Positions 44,881-54,599 of a stretch of DNA of 62,000 nt are shown piece by piece (the stretch's first letter is position 1; each line of letters starts with the position of its first letter). The stretch spans positions 20,928,223 to 20,990,222 of the forward strand of contig NC_049993.1 in NCBI RefSeq assembly GCF_000003815.2. The letters are read 5' to 3'. The notes under the pieces were generated by a model that made no database searches, was not told the DNA's origin, and saw nothing but the letters and a program-made list of their open reading frames with translations. The DNA is from Branchiostoma floridae. Its lineage: Eukaryota; Chordata; Leptocardii; Amphioxiformes; Branchiostomatidae. The position numbers and the translations under genes were made by a program.

Positions 44881-45059
44881 GCGGTTGGTTGATGCCATTT
44901 CCAGATTGTTATAATTGAGGTTAGTTGAAAAAGCTGCGGAACAAGCTACCTATATGTCAAACATTGCAGGCAATTCCAATGTTACGCACAGAATATGGCC
45001 GGGCACCCCGAGTTGTAGTCAGAGTCAAGACTAGCTTGTGAACAAACCACTTTAACAGG

Positions 45060-45179
45060 AATACAGGAACATATTTCCACAGTACATTGTTACAGCACAT
45101 TGCTACAGGACATTGCTATAGGATTGCTACAGACATTGCTACAGACTTTGCTACAGGATCGCTACAGCACAACAGCAGG
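45060..45179. repeat. ACATTGCTACAGG short tandem repeat
   Basis: About eight units of (ACA)TTGCTACAGGA directly before the start codon of the KCNE-like gene, probably in its 5' UTR. Confidence 0.85.
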
Positions 45180-45369
45180 ATGGAGAAACTGGCGGACCAA
45201 CCGTCGTTCAACGACTCCATGACGACCAACCCGGTGTTCTATAACGTTGCCACGGGAACGGTCTGTCCAGAAGGCTTCAACCTGACGGGTAGCCATGGCA
45301 ACGGGACGTTCTGTGCACCTGTGGGATACCCGATCCCCGTGGACCCGAACGCCTTCATATACATCATAG
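45180..45369 (+). CDS. KCNE-like gene exon 1
   Basis: Starts MEKLADQPSFNDSMTTNPVF and ends with PVDPNAFIYII plus one base. An in-frame ATG at 45087 lies in the upstream minisatellite and would add repeat-derived residues, so 45180 is preferred. Predicted extracellular, with sequons NLT and NGT. Confidence 0.75.
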
Positions 45370-48300
45370 GTAGGGAATCTTACTTCTCTTCTATGCACTC
45401 GTGAGGGCAAATTTTATTTTGAATGAATAAGAAGAGATTGGGTAAGAATAATGGAGACCTTTATAGTACATTTTTGCCCAACCGAGCTTAGTACAGGCTA
45501 CAAGAAAGACACAACATCTGTGTAAAACAAGTTGACCTTGTATAACGCAGACGTTTGGCTTCTTCTCACTTTTTCGTAATGGTGGCAATGTAGGGATATA
45601 TGAGTCAAGCAATATTTGATTTAAAAGTCGGTTTTCAAAACGCATGATGAGGAATATAAATATTTCATTGTTAGTAGAGATAATTGCTCCTCTGCAGCAG
45701 TCCTGATTTTCTTTCTAGAATACCCAGAGCTTATGTGTTTTCGGTACGGTATAACAAGCAACTCTCCCTGTTGTCTATGTTACGTTGATGTAGGTTAGAC
45801 ATCCAGGTAATAAGATACGCCAAAAAATAGTTACTCAAGCAACTGGATATGGTTTTGGAAACGGTCAGACGTTTCGGATAGAATCCACTATCCTTCGTCA
45901 GTGACACTGAAGTGACTTGGAAGAAACAGGTCTTTTATTATATATATAATACTCTCCCTATTGTCTGTGTTGTAAAGCCTGCACAGGGTTTTGTGAGTTT
46001 ATATTGAGATTGCTCGAACACCACCACTGTGTGTAATGTGATGAGCATTAAACACTCCTACTGGTATTGATGAGGAAAGAAAGGCTTCATCTACAAGGAT
46101 CCCATCACATGCAGTGGTACGGTAAATATGACATGTGACTCTCCCTTTGTCTATGTTGTAAAGCCCTACACATAGGGTTTTTGTGAGTATAAATTGAGTT
46201 TGCTCGAACACCACCACTGTGTGTAATGTGATGAGCATTAAACACTCCTACTAGTATTGATGAGAAAAGAATGGTTTTATCTACATTGAGCCCATCACAA
46301 TTGACTGTCTAAGCTCTCATTTCATGCCCAAGAGAGAACTGAAATGTGCAAACGGACACGCATAAAACCCAACTGCAGGGCTCGAAAGCAATTTTTTCTG
46401 CATACCTGCACTGGTGCAGGTAACATTGCAAATTACCTGACCGGGAAAATTTTACCTGCACCACTCTGAATTTAAGAAGCATGTATGATAATGAAATTGA
46501 ACCATTGCTATTTTGTTCTTTTATACTTAGTGGATGGTAACTAAAAGTCACTGTAGCTAATAACAATCCACAATGTGCACCTGCATCATAGGACATTTAT
46601 GTATAAAGCCCAGCACATGGACCTGTGCAGGTTACGTGTAGGTAGACACCAGAAATACCTGCACAGCTCCAATTCTACCTGCACTAACCTGCATATACCC
46701 AGTACATGGACCAGTGCAGGTTAGGTGCAGGTAGACACCAGAAATACCTGCACAGCTCCAATTCTACCTGCACTAACCTGCATATACCCAGTACATGGAC
46801 CAGTGCAGGTTAGGTGCAGGTAGACACCAGAAATACCTGCACAGCTCCAATTTTACCTGCACTAACCTGCATATGCAAGTGGTATTTCGAGCCCTGCCAA
46901 TTGGCTCCCATCCCTACCACAGGAGCCGTTAATAGAACTCTATTTGGGAACAGCCGTGAAGAATAATGCTTGTATTGATCCAACACGCAGATAAAATAAC
47001 CTGCCCTTAATGTAATCCCACTCCTCACACGGGGTGAGGTCTCAGCGGTGATAACTTTTTAAACCATCATGCTCGGCCTATAGTTGATGTTAGTCATGAA
47101 GTCATGTAGATGTAGATCTCATCTTCAAGGATGCTTTTGCGTCCAGAGCAAGGAATAATGTTTCAGCTATTAATCTGACGTCCAGTCAACGTGTACGGCC
47201 CTTCAATTTGACCCTATTGTCCCCAATTGTGTTGTGTGTAAAGACTAAGCAAGGGTCGGAAGATTTAGGATTTCTAACTAAATCCAAGTCTTGGGTGAAC
47301 TTGTAAAGCCATCATGTTCGTCCTAGTCGATGTGAATCTCGTCTTCACGCGTACTTTTGTGTTCGAAGTAATGTGTGGGTTATTAAACTGACGTTCACCC
47401 AAAGTGCATGGCCCTTTGATGCGATCCTATTATCCCCGCTCGTGTGTGTTAAGCAATGATGTTCGGACTAGTCGATCTGAATCTTATCTTTAAGTGTGAT
47501 TTTGTGTTCGGGGAAAAGAAACATGTTCTCTTATCAAATTGCCATTCAGCCAAAGTGTACGGCCCTTCAATTTGACCCTATTGTCCCCAATTGTGTTGTG
47601 TGTAAAGACTAAGCAAGGGTCGGAAGATTTAGGATTACTAACTAAATCCAAGTTTTGGGTGAACTTGTAAAGCCATCATGTTCGTCGATGTGAATCTCGT
47701 CTTCACGCGTGCTTTTGTGTCCGAAGTAATGTGTGGGTTATTAAACTGACGTTCACCCAAAGTGCATGGCCCTTTGATGCGATCCTATTATCCCCGCTCG
47801 TGTGTGTTAAGCAATGATGTTCGGACTAGTCGATCTGAATCTTATCTTTAATTGTGATTTTGTGTTCGGGGAAAAGAAACATGTTTCTCTTATCAAATTG
47901 CCATTCAGCCAAAGTGTACGGCCCTTCAATTTGACCTTATTGTCCCCAATTGTGTTGTGTGTAAGGACTAAGCAAGGGTCGGAAGATTTAGGATTTCTAA
48001 CTAAATCCAAGTTTTGGGTGAACTTGTAAAGCCATCATGTTCGGCCTAGTCGGTGTGAATCTCGTCTTCACGCGTACTTTTGTGTTCGAAGTAATGTGTG
48101 GGTTATTAAACTGACGTTCAACCAAAGTGCACGGCCCTTCAATACGATCGTATTGTACCCGCGTATCTGGGTTAAGCCATGATGTTCGGCCTAGTCGATC
48201 TGAATCTCATCTTCAAGAGTGCCTTTGTGTCCGGAGCAAAGAAACATGTTTCTGCTATCAAATTGCCACTCAGCCAAAGTGCACGGCGCTTTGATTCCAT

Positions 48301-49505
48301 CTTATTGTCCCCGCTTGCGCGTGTGTGTGTTCAAGTACTGAGGAAGGGTCGGAATGCTCAAGCTTCTTACGAACTAAATTGAAGTCTTTCATGAAATGAG
48401 AAGCTGGTATCATGTTTGATAGATGAGGGTAAGTAATGTCAATGAGCTGTGTATTGAGATCTTCCCTGTGTGTGTGTGTGCCAGTTATAATTGTGCTGTT
48501 CTCTGTAAGCCCAGCCTCCTGCTCTTTGTGAAGCATAATGTGTCGGAGCTGGAAGATGAAGAACTACTCCAGTGCTTCAGTTGTATCGTGTTACCCAGTA
48601 GTGTTGCTGATGTTTTGTCTTGTTCTCCCTCTCCTCCCACTCTCTCTCCTCTAGCTGATATTCTACGCGTCCATCCTGATCTTGCTGCTTTCTTTTGACC
48701 ATTTTAAGTCCGAATGGAAGATCTAGCACATAGTAAACTACTCCAATGTCCCGGTTTTAACACCACTGTTTTGCTGTCTTCCAGCTGTGCTGATAGTCTA
48801 CACGTTCAGCCTCCTCCTCCTCCTAGTCCACGACATCAAGTCAGAACGTGAAGTCCTGTAGATGGAGAACTACTTCGGTGTCTCAGTGTTGGGGATATCT
48901 CTGTTGGTCTCCCTAAGTATGAGCAAGCGTTTAAACACTACTGTTCTTTATCTCCTCCAGTTGTGCTGATATTCTACGCGTCCAGCCTGCTGTTGTTGCT
49001 GGTTCAGTACATAAAGTCGGAGCGGGAGGACCTTCAGATGGAGAACTACTACGGTATTTAGTGCTATTAGTGTATTAACTCCAATGTTTTAACACTACTG
49101 ATCTTCATCTTCCCCAGTTGTGCTGATTTTCTACGCGTCCAGCCTGCTCCTCCTCCTGGTCCAGTACATCAAGTCAGAACGTGAGGACCTGCAGATGGAG
49201 AACTACTTCGGTGTCCCAGTGTTGGGGATATCTATGTTGGTTTCCCAAAGTATGTTTCAGTACAGCTTGCGTTTTAACACTACTGTTCTTCATCTCCTCC
49301 AGTTGTGTTGATATTCTACGCTTCCAGCCTCCTCCTACTCCTAGTTCAGTACATCAAGTCAGAACGAGAGGACCTTCAGATGGAGAACTACTACGACAGT
49401 TTCGTGAAGCGGGAGATGCTGCGGGACCGGACCCGGCGGGACTTCACCCGCGAGAGGAGGGAGGTCAGGACGTCCGGGGTGTACGCTTTTGATGTGCCAG
49501 TCTGA
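45180..49505 (+). CDS. KCNE-like single-pass membrane protein, two-exon model
   Basis: Exon 1 (45180-45369, donor ATAG|GTAGGG, phase 1) joins the last exon (49303-49505, acceptor CTCCTCCAG) to give 130 residues. The extracellular N-terminus carries two N-glycosylation sequons (NLT, NGT) and paired cysteines. A membrane helix follows, with a boundary like that of KCNE potassium-channel beta subunits: YIIVVLIFYASSLLLLLVQY then IKSERED. Human KCNE4 has YILVVMSFYG ... GYMKSKRRE at the same place. Size and topology (type I, short basic tail) also fit KCNE, which modulates KCNQ and other Kv channels. The tail ends GVYAFDVPV. The intron contains five further copies of the membrane exon. KCNE assignment rests on the helix region alone, so another small membrane family is possible. 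Confidence 0.65.
45783..45945. mobile_element. Foldback MITE, GCAACTGG family, best-preserved end
   Basis: GGTTAGACATCCAGGTAATA, AGATACGCCAAAAAATAGTT, ACTCAAGCAACTGGATATGG, GACGTTTCGGATAGAATCCA and GTCAGTGACACTGAAGTGAC. It ends in GGAAGAAACAGGTCTTTTAT, as does the copy at 38490. It lies in the KCNE-like intron. Confidence 0.8.
45960..46285. repeat. ~183-bp tandem duplication
   Basis: CTCGAACACCACCACTGTGT, GTAATGTGATGAGCATTAAA and CACTCCTACTRGTATTGATG occur at 46012 and 46202. Confidence 0.9.
46380..46890. repeat. ~92-bp tandem array around CCTGCACTAACCTGCATAT
   Basis: Three close units share CCAGTACATGGACCAGTGCA, GGTTAGGTGCAGGTAGACAC and CAGAAATACCTGCACAGCTC. The borders carry AGGGCTCGAAA (46377) and its inverse TTTCGAGCCCT (46884). 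This suggests a transposable element with inverted ends that has internal tandem repeats. Confidence 0.85.
47060..48370. repeat. Higher-order repeat, ~360-bp dimers
   Basis: A-type units (AAGCCATCATGTTCG, near 47310, 47670, 48030) alternate with B-type units (AAGCAATGATGTTCGGACTA, near 47455, 47811, 48177) at about 360-base intervals. Both share GTGTTCGGRGAAAAG, TCAAATTGCCATTCAGCCAA and GTACGGCCCTTCAATTTGAC. This is a dimeric satellite inside the KCNE-like intron. Open frames such as MMFGLVDLNLIF are repeat-derived. Confidence 0.9.
48491..48572 (+). pseudogene. KCNE-like membrane exon copy 0, decayed
   Basis: TTGTGCTGTTCTCTGTAAGC, CCAGCCTCCTGCTCTTTGTG, GTCGGAGCTGGAAGATGAAG and AACTAC align with the membrane exon. 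Indels break the frame. Confidence 0.75.
48655..48745 (+). pseudogene. KCNE-like membrane exon copy 1, broken
   Basis: After a pyrimidine tract and TAG acceptor, the sequence encodes LIFYASILILLLSFDHFKSE and then a stop. The first four bases are missing, so splicing from exon 1 would shift the frame. The 3' part has a further stop and has lost the donor. Confidence 0.85.
48785..48877 (+). pseudogene. KCNE-like membrane exon copy 2, with stop
   Basis: A 93-base exon unit with acceptor (CTTCCAG) and donor (TTCG|GTGTCT). It encodes VLIVYTFSLLLLLVHDIKSE then REVL and an in-frame TAG in place of Gln. It has about nine amino-acid differences from copy 5, a mark of relaxed constraint. Confidence 0.9.
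48961..49053 (+). CDS. KCNE-like membrane exon copy 3, intact
   Basis: A 93-base unit with a good acceptor (TCTCCTCCAG), phase 1 at both ends. It encodes exactly the same 31 residues as the start of the last exon (VVLIFYASSLLLLLVQYIKS plus EREDLQMENYY). Eleven of 31 codons differ and all changes are silent. The donor is weak (TACG|GTATTT). Reading on gives Gly-Ile-stop. Confidence 0.75.
49118..49210 (+). CDS. KCNE-like membrane exon copy 4, intact
   Basis: A 93-base unit with acceptor TTCCCCAG and donor TTCG|GTGTCC, phase 1 at both ends. Compared with copy 5, nine codons differ silently and one changes Tyr to Phe at the end. Being symmetric, it could be included before copy 5 in frame, giving two membrane helices. 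Unspliced it reads on to a stop at 49311. Confidence 0.75.
49303..49505 (+). CDS. KCNE-like gene last exon (copy 5 plus cytoplasmic tail)
   Basis: The acceptor is CTCCTCCAG. The exon encodes the membrane helix and juxtamembrane IKSERED motif, then a basic tail (DSFVKREMLRDRTRRDFTRE, RREVRTSGVYAFDVPV, stop). It is the only copy joined to the full tail, so it is the default terminal exon. Confidence 0.8.
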
Positions 49506-49640
49506 AGGTGGGACTGTCTCAACTTAAGGACTGATTTTATACAATCTGAAAGACTTATGTTGTACCTATGTAAAGAAAGGTACGACGGTTTTAAGGACTC
49601 ATTTTGTACCCGTGTGAAGGTGTGACATGTCTTAAAGGGA

Positions 49641-49763
49641 AGGAGGGAGGTCAGGACGTCCGGGGTGTACGCCTTCGACGTGCCCGTCTGAATGTGGGAC
49701 TGTCTTAAGAAGAGAAGAGAAGTCAGAATGTTTGGGGTGTACGCCTTCGACGTGCCTGTCTGA
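49641..49763 (+). pseudogene. Two extra copies of the KCNE-like C-terminal tail
   Basis: 49641-49691 encodes RREVRTSGVYAFDVPV-stop, with four silent differences from the gene. 49711-49763 encodes RREVRMFGVYAFDVPV-stop, with mostly silent changes plus TS to MF. Clear acceptors are lacking (upstream TCTTAAAG and CTTAAGAAG are weak), so use in a transcript is unproven. Confidence 0.85.
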
Positions 49764-50345
49764 AAGGAATTTGGGACGGGCTTAAAGTCTCATTTTGTAC
49801 CTGTATAAAAGTATGGCGGTCTTAAATAAGGTTTTAAGGTCTGATTTTGTACCTGTATAAAGGTGTGTCAGACTAAGAGTCTGTTTACTGCTCTTACGTG
49901 TAAGTATGTGGCAGTCGTAAGGACTGATTTTTTTTACCTGTATCAAGGTGTGACGATCTTAAGGACAGATTTCGAACCAGTGTGAAGGCATGGAGGTCTT
50001 AAGAAGTGTGTCTTTTATGTGTATAAAGGTGTGTCATAATTAGGGACTGTGTGCTGGGTTTTGTCTGTAAAAGGTATGTGACTGTTTTGCATCTGATCAT
50101 TGATTGATCTGTATTAAGGTGCGACAGTTTTAAAACCGTTTTTGCAACTGTAGCTAGGTGTGACAGTCTTAGCAACCGCTTTTATACCGGTTAAATGGTA
50201 TGGAGTTGCACCTGTATGTAGCAATCTTGTATAGTTTGTAATACACTTCAAAGCGTGTTTGCACCTGTTGTAAGATGTCACAATCTTTAGAAACTACTGT
50301 TATACCTATGTGAAAACGTGACAATCCTAGAAACCGCTTTTTGTA
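49764..50345. repeat. ~60-bp diverged repeats downstream of the KCNE-like gene
   Basis: CTTAAGGACTGATTTTGTAC, CTGTATAAAGGTGTG and GTGACAGTCTTA recur about ten times between 49520 and 50345. They may form the gene's 3' UTR. Confidence 0.75.
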
Positions 50346-50937
50346 TAAATTTGTAAAAAAAAAATTCCGAACGTTTAGGAAACTGTACAGACCTCCTAAT
50401 GAGCAATGATGTGAGCAAATTCACAGATGGAGACGAAAAGTAGCAGCACGTAGTACGCTCTACAGTTTGTTCAATCGTGCTCAGTACAGTCTGTAGAGGT
50501 TAGAGTATTAAAGGCGCCAGAGGTCAGGAGGCAAATGGGATATATTGTGTAGCGTGCAGATTCAGACACGACCCCGGCAGTGTTCCAATAAGTCCTTTGT
50601 TTGCTCCGTATTGATCTCGTTCTGAAGCTGTTAGCTCGGGCGACCTTGCTGCTCCCAACGTTAAAACGGTTGATGAATTTCTTTTAACAGTGCTCCGAAG
50701 TTCTTGAGACATGGTTGTCAACCTTCAGACCAGAACCACAGTCACACTGCACCATTTGTATCAAGTTGTCTGATCTAGAGACCAAGTGGGACCAAGAGCA
50801 ATGCTGTAAATGTGCGGGACGACCATTCTTCTCATAGTGCTAAACGGGGATAAAATTGTTCGTCATATAAACGCCTGGAGTAGCTGGGCATTATCCGAAT
50901 CTTTAGCCCCAGAAATTCATGTATAAACTTTACAGAT
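50346..50937. other. No recognisable feature
   Basis: No repeat unit, known protein motif or RNA gene seen. Confidence 0.4.
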
Positions 50938-51476
50938 TACTCAGTAGTTTGATAGCTGTAAATAAAAGAATGATTAGCAACATTTTCAGCTACATCCTTT
51001 GTGTAGTTGTTTCCTAAAAATTATTTGCCAGAGTCCTGCAGCTACGATAACGTTATGTTTGACCCGATCTGCTCACCGCTGACTTGAATTGTCTCCATAA
51101 TTTTCATTCTTAACTCTTATAAATAGCTGGTCCAATTACTGCGAGAAATTGCTTGAGGGATTTACCATAATGTATTGCATTTATCGCTTAGCATGATAAA
51201 GGTTCAAACCATTCGTTATCGTGCTAAGAGGTGGTAGTTTGATAGCTGTAAATGAAATAATGTATTAGCAACAATTTCAGCTAGTGCATGTCGTTTGTGC
51301 TGTTGTTTTCTTAAGTTGAATCCTGCAGCTACGATAACGTTATGTGTAACCAGATCTGCTCACCGCTGACTTGAATTGTCACCATAATTTTCATTCTTAA
51401 CTCTTATAAATAGCTGATCCAATTACTGCGAGAAATTGCTTGAGGGATTTACCATAATGTATTGCATTTATCATTT
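50938..51476. repeat. ~294-bp direct repeat, two close copies
   Basis: 50938-51187 and 51232-51475 share AGTTTGATAGCTGTAAAT, AGCTACGATAACGTTATGT, GATCTGCTCACCGCTGACTT and CCAATTACTGCGAGAAATTG, with only scattered differences in the second half. Confidence 0.95.
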
Positions 51477-51659
51477 CTTGCGCTGAAGCGTCTTTAGTAT
51501 AGCCTGGTTAATCTTTTGACGAAATGTTTCGACGCTTACTCACAACAAAAGGGTCCGCTACTTTGATTAATCTTATACCATTACTCATGGTCTTAGCTCT
51601 CCTGAACCCAAATATACAAGTCGGTCACAAAGGGCCTCGCGTGTGTGATATAAATCATC

Positions 51660-52780
51660 AGCACGATCTTCAGGCTTTTAAAGGAGACCAATAAGTGTCT
51701 ATAACCGTACAAGTACAGACCCCGTTAGACCAAAACCCTGGTGGTCCTACAGACCGATCCGTCTCTATACCTGATATTAAAGTGAAGGTCAGCACACAGT
51801 CAGTATAAGTAGGAATGTCCAATATGAGTGTCTGTAGCAACCCAAGCCCGATAGAATGGTGAATGCGTCGTTTTAACAACTAAAAACCTGACGATCCTAC
51901 ATACGGCCCGTCACTATTCCTGATATAGTATGTATGGAATTGAAATTCAGCAAGCTCTTTGTAGCAGTAAAATGCCCAATATCTTAACCATGAGTGTCTG
52001 CAGCCCAAACCCGATATAAAGGCCGTTTCTACAACGTTCAACAGATCCATGTATCAGTATGACTGTATGTGTGATATTGATGATCAGCAAGCTTTGAAAC
52101 GGAGCCAATGTTTTATTTTTTTAATTACACATGAATGTCTGCAGCAGCCAAACGCCCATGAGAATCACAAATGTGCCGTTAAAATCACCACAAAGTCGCA
52201 AACCCTTAGTCTTGCTACAGACCCATCCGTCGCAAAATATGATACTGACATTCAACAAGTTCAGGAACCTTTCTGAACAACTAAGTACTTTGGTGTCTTC
52301 AGCAGCCAAAAAGGCCCGTTTAAATGGCAAATATGTCATTGCAACCATCGCACAGTCGCAAAACCTAGTCGTGCTACAGACTCACCCATCACAAAACATG
52401 ACATTGCATAGTGATATTCAGCAAAGTTCAGCAACCTGTGTGTACTTGTACGATAAGGTGTCCAAAGATTTACCAAGAATGTACTCAGCAGCCCAAAGCC
52501 CGATAGAATGGCATATGCAACTACCATAAACCCTGTTAGTATTACAGAATCATCTATCACCTTGTCTGATGTTGTATGTGCGATACTGATACTCAAAGCG
52601 AACTTCTCCAGTAAGAAAATGTCACATGTTTAAACCATGAGAGTCCACAGAGAGCCCAAAGCCCGTTAGAATGCCAAACGTGTCTGAACTACAACCGTAA
52701 ACCCTGGGCGTCCGACAGACCCATCAATCACACTGCCTAATATGGTATGTTTGATATTGACGTTCAGCAGAACATGCTTG
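51660..52780. repeat. ~190-bp diverged tandem array, about six copies
   Basis: AGCAGCCCAAAGCCCGATAG, CCGTAAACCCTGG...CTACAGACCCATC and GATATTGACGTTCAGCA recur around 51700, 51880, 52000, 52140, 52300, 52490 and 52655. Short open frames follow the units. Confidence 0.75.
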
Positions 52781-53430
52781 ACCTCACGGTGACCCCAGGA
52801 GAGCAGGACAGTGAAGCAGTGTTTCCTTATATAGCAAACTGCACCCTGAGTGATGGGATATGTACGGTTGACCGAACATAAGTACAGCATGGTCAACGTG
52901 ATGTTTTCATTTTCAAGGGAACGGAATTGCAGCCAACGGAATTGCGCTTTGATGGTCAGGAAATGTTTCCAATTTCGATGATAAGCTGCGATCTAAATAC
53001 AAACCCGCGAATAAAGCGTATAGTTAAGTGTCGGGAGACCGCTTTTGTGTGCTAGGGTAATGCAGCCTGAGGTACCATTCAGTTTTCATTTTGAGATGGA
53101 GTGAGCCTGTGGAATCACACTTACGTTCCTCAAAGGGTACGAAAATGTCTCCGATTCCGATGAAAAGCTTATTGTTTTGCTAAATCCGTTAGGCATTCAA
53201 TGCAGATGTGGTGGATGGTGAGAAAACAAAACGTTACATAATTTTAGTTTCAGTTTCTGCTAAATTCTTGTATAGCCACTCTATGAAGCAACAGATGAAT
53301 TGGGAACTTCATTTGAGAGTTTGATGAGCTTACAAGAGCGTGCCAACAAAAAACTTATAATGTACCGAAGCCCATGCCCCCCCCCCCCCTCTAATACACG
53401 ACAAGCTGTAAGGTTAACGATGGACTGGCT
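52781..53430. other. Short duplications, no gene
   Basis: AATGTTTCCAATTTCGATGA (52966) and AATGTCTCCGATTCCGATGA (53144) are diverged copies. A C12 tract lies at 53378. Confidence 0.4.
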
Positions 53431-54060
53431 CAAGCTGTTCTCCATCCACTTCCGCATTAATTCTTAATCCTTCCATTTCCTCCTGGTTATGGGGTGAATG
53501 GTACCTCCGGGCGGAGCACCAAATGGTTGCCTTGGTTCTCATCTTTGGCAAGGATTCAGGAGGAGGTCTATATGAAAAGAGGGAGCTGGGAGGAAAGCCT
53601 AATTCTCATTCTGATATGGATCATTTACATACGTTGTTAATAATAGGCAATTGTACAGGTAAGAACCCGCAAATGGTATTGGGGCAGCCCTTTGGACATG
53701 CCTTGCCACCGATAGATCTGCTTGGTCTTTCAGTACAGCATTATCTGTTTTAATTCTTCTGAGAACCGGCAAGTGGAATAAATGGCCCAAATGGCACCGC
53801 CGGCGTCCCGCTGGTTAAATCCCGACCCTGTGGAAAAGCCGGCTGCTACTGAACTAAACTACAGACCGGCTTCCCGCTACTATCCCAGCTCTGCATGGTC
53901 TAACTGATGTCGTTACAAGATAGCGCACGTCAACAGGTAATTACCATCATTTTTCCTATAGCTCCCAATTGCCGGAGCATCATTCTCGGCCGGCCTGTAA
54001 TATCTATTAGCTGAACCGGATCCCAGGGTGATTCTTTAATGCACTCCAAGTGAGTGAAGT
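53430..54060. other. Non-repetitive island, candidate conserved non-coding DNA
   Basis: No internal duplication is visible over 600 bases, in contrast to the flanks. Long T- and A-rich words sit among CCGG-rich segments (AATATCTATTAGCTGAACCG, AACAGGTAATTACCATCATT, GGATCATTTACATACGTTG). This is the usual look of conserved regulatory DNA, but conservation cannot be judged here. Confidence 0.25.
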
Positions 54061-54283
54061 AATGTGTTCAGCTTCTCCGTCTGCGTGTGAGGGCCTGTAT
54101 GCCGTTTTTCCTGGAAGGCGTAGGCAATCTATTTTGATTTCCCGTAATTCGTGAGGAAATGCGTCTTACTCACGAAATTGGTAGCGAGACGACAAAACTT
54201 TACGGAATTGTCTTCCTTGACACAGGCGTAGGCGTTCTTCTTAATTAAGCGTAAAGCAGAGGCGCCCATGCTAACCCTCGTGA

Positions 54284-54497
54284 ATGTCTCTCTCTCTCTC
54301 TCTCTCTTTTATCTATCTATATCTAATCACTCCCTCCCTCCTCTCTCTCTCTCTCTCTGTCTCTCTCCCTCTCTCTCCCTCCCTCTCTCTCTCTCCCTCT
54401 CTCTCCCTCCCTCCCTCTCTCTCTCTCTCTCTCCCTCTCTCTCTCCCTCTCTCTCTCCCTCTCTCTCTCCATCTCTCTCTCTCTCTCCTCCCCCCTG
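54284..54497. repeat. (CT)n / (CCCT) low-complexity tract
   Basis: About 210 bases of CTCTCT and CCCTCT. Ser/Leu-rich open frames across it are artefacts. Confidence 0.97.
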
Positions 54498-54599
54498 TGT
54501 TTGTGAGCGCGTGGTTTCTGCCAGTGGACGTGAAGTGTAGATGGAGTACTAGTAAAATGAAGTAAATTGCTTTGACAATAAAAGTTCCTAAAGCATCGT

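Noticed and set aside
45289-45302. X-box match GTAGCCATGGCAAC
   Set aside because: It lies in the coding part of KCNE-like exon 1 (encoding Ser-His-Gly-Asn). Coding use explains it sufficiently.
54268-54565. Ser/Leu-rich open frames
   Set aside because: They are translations of a CT-rich low-complexity tract.
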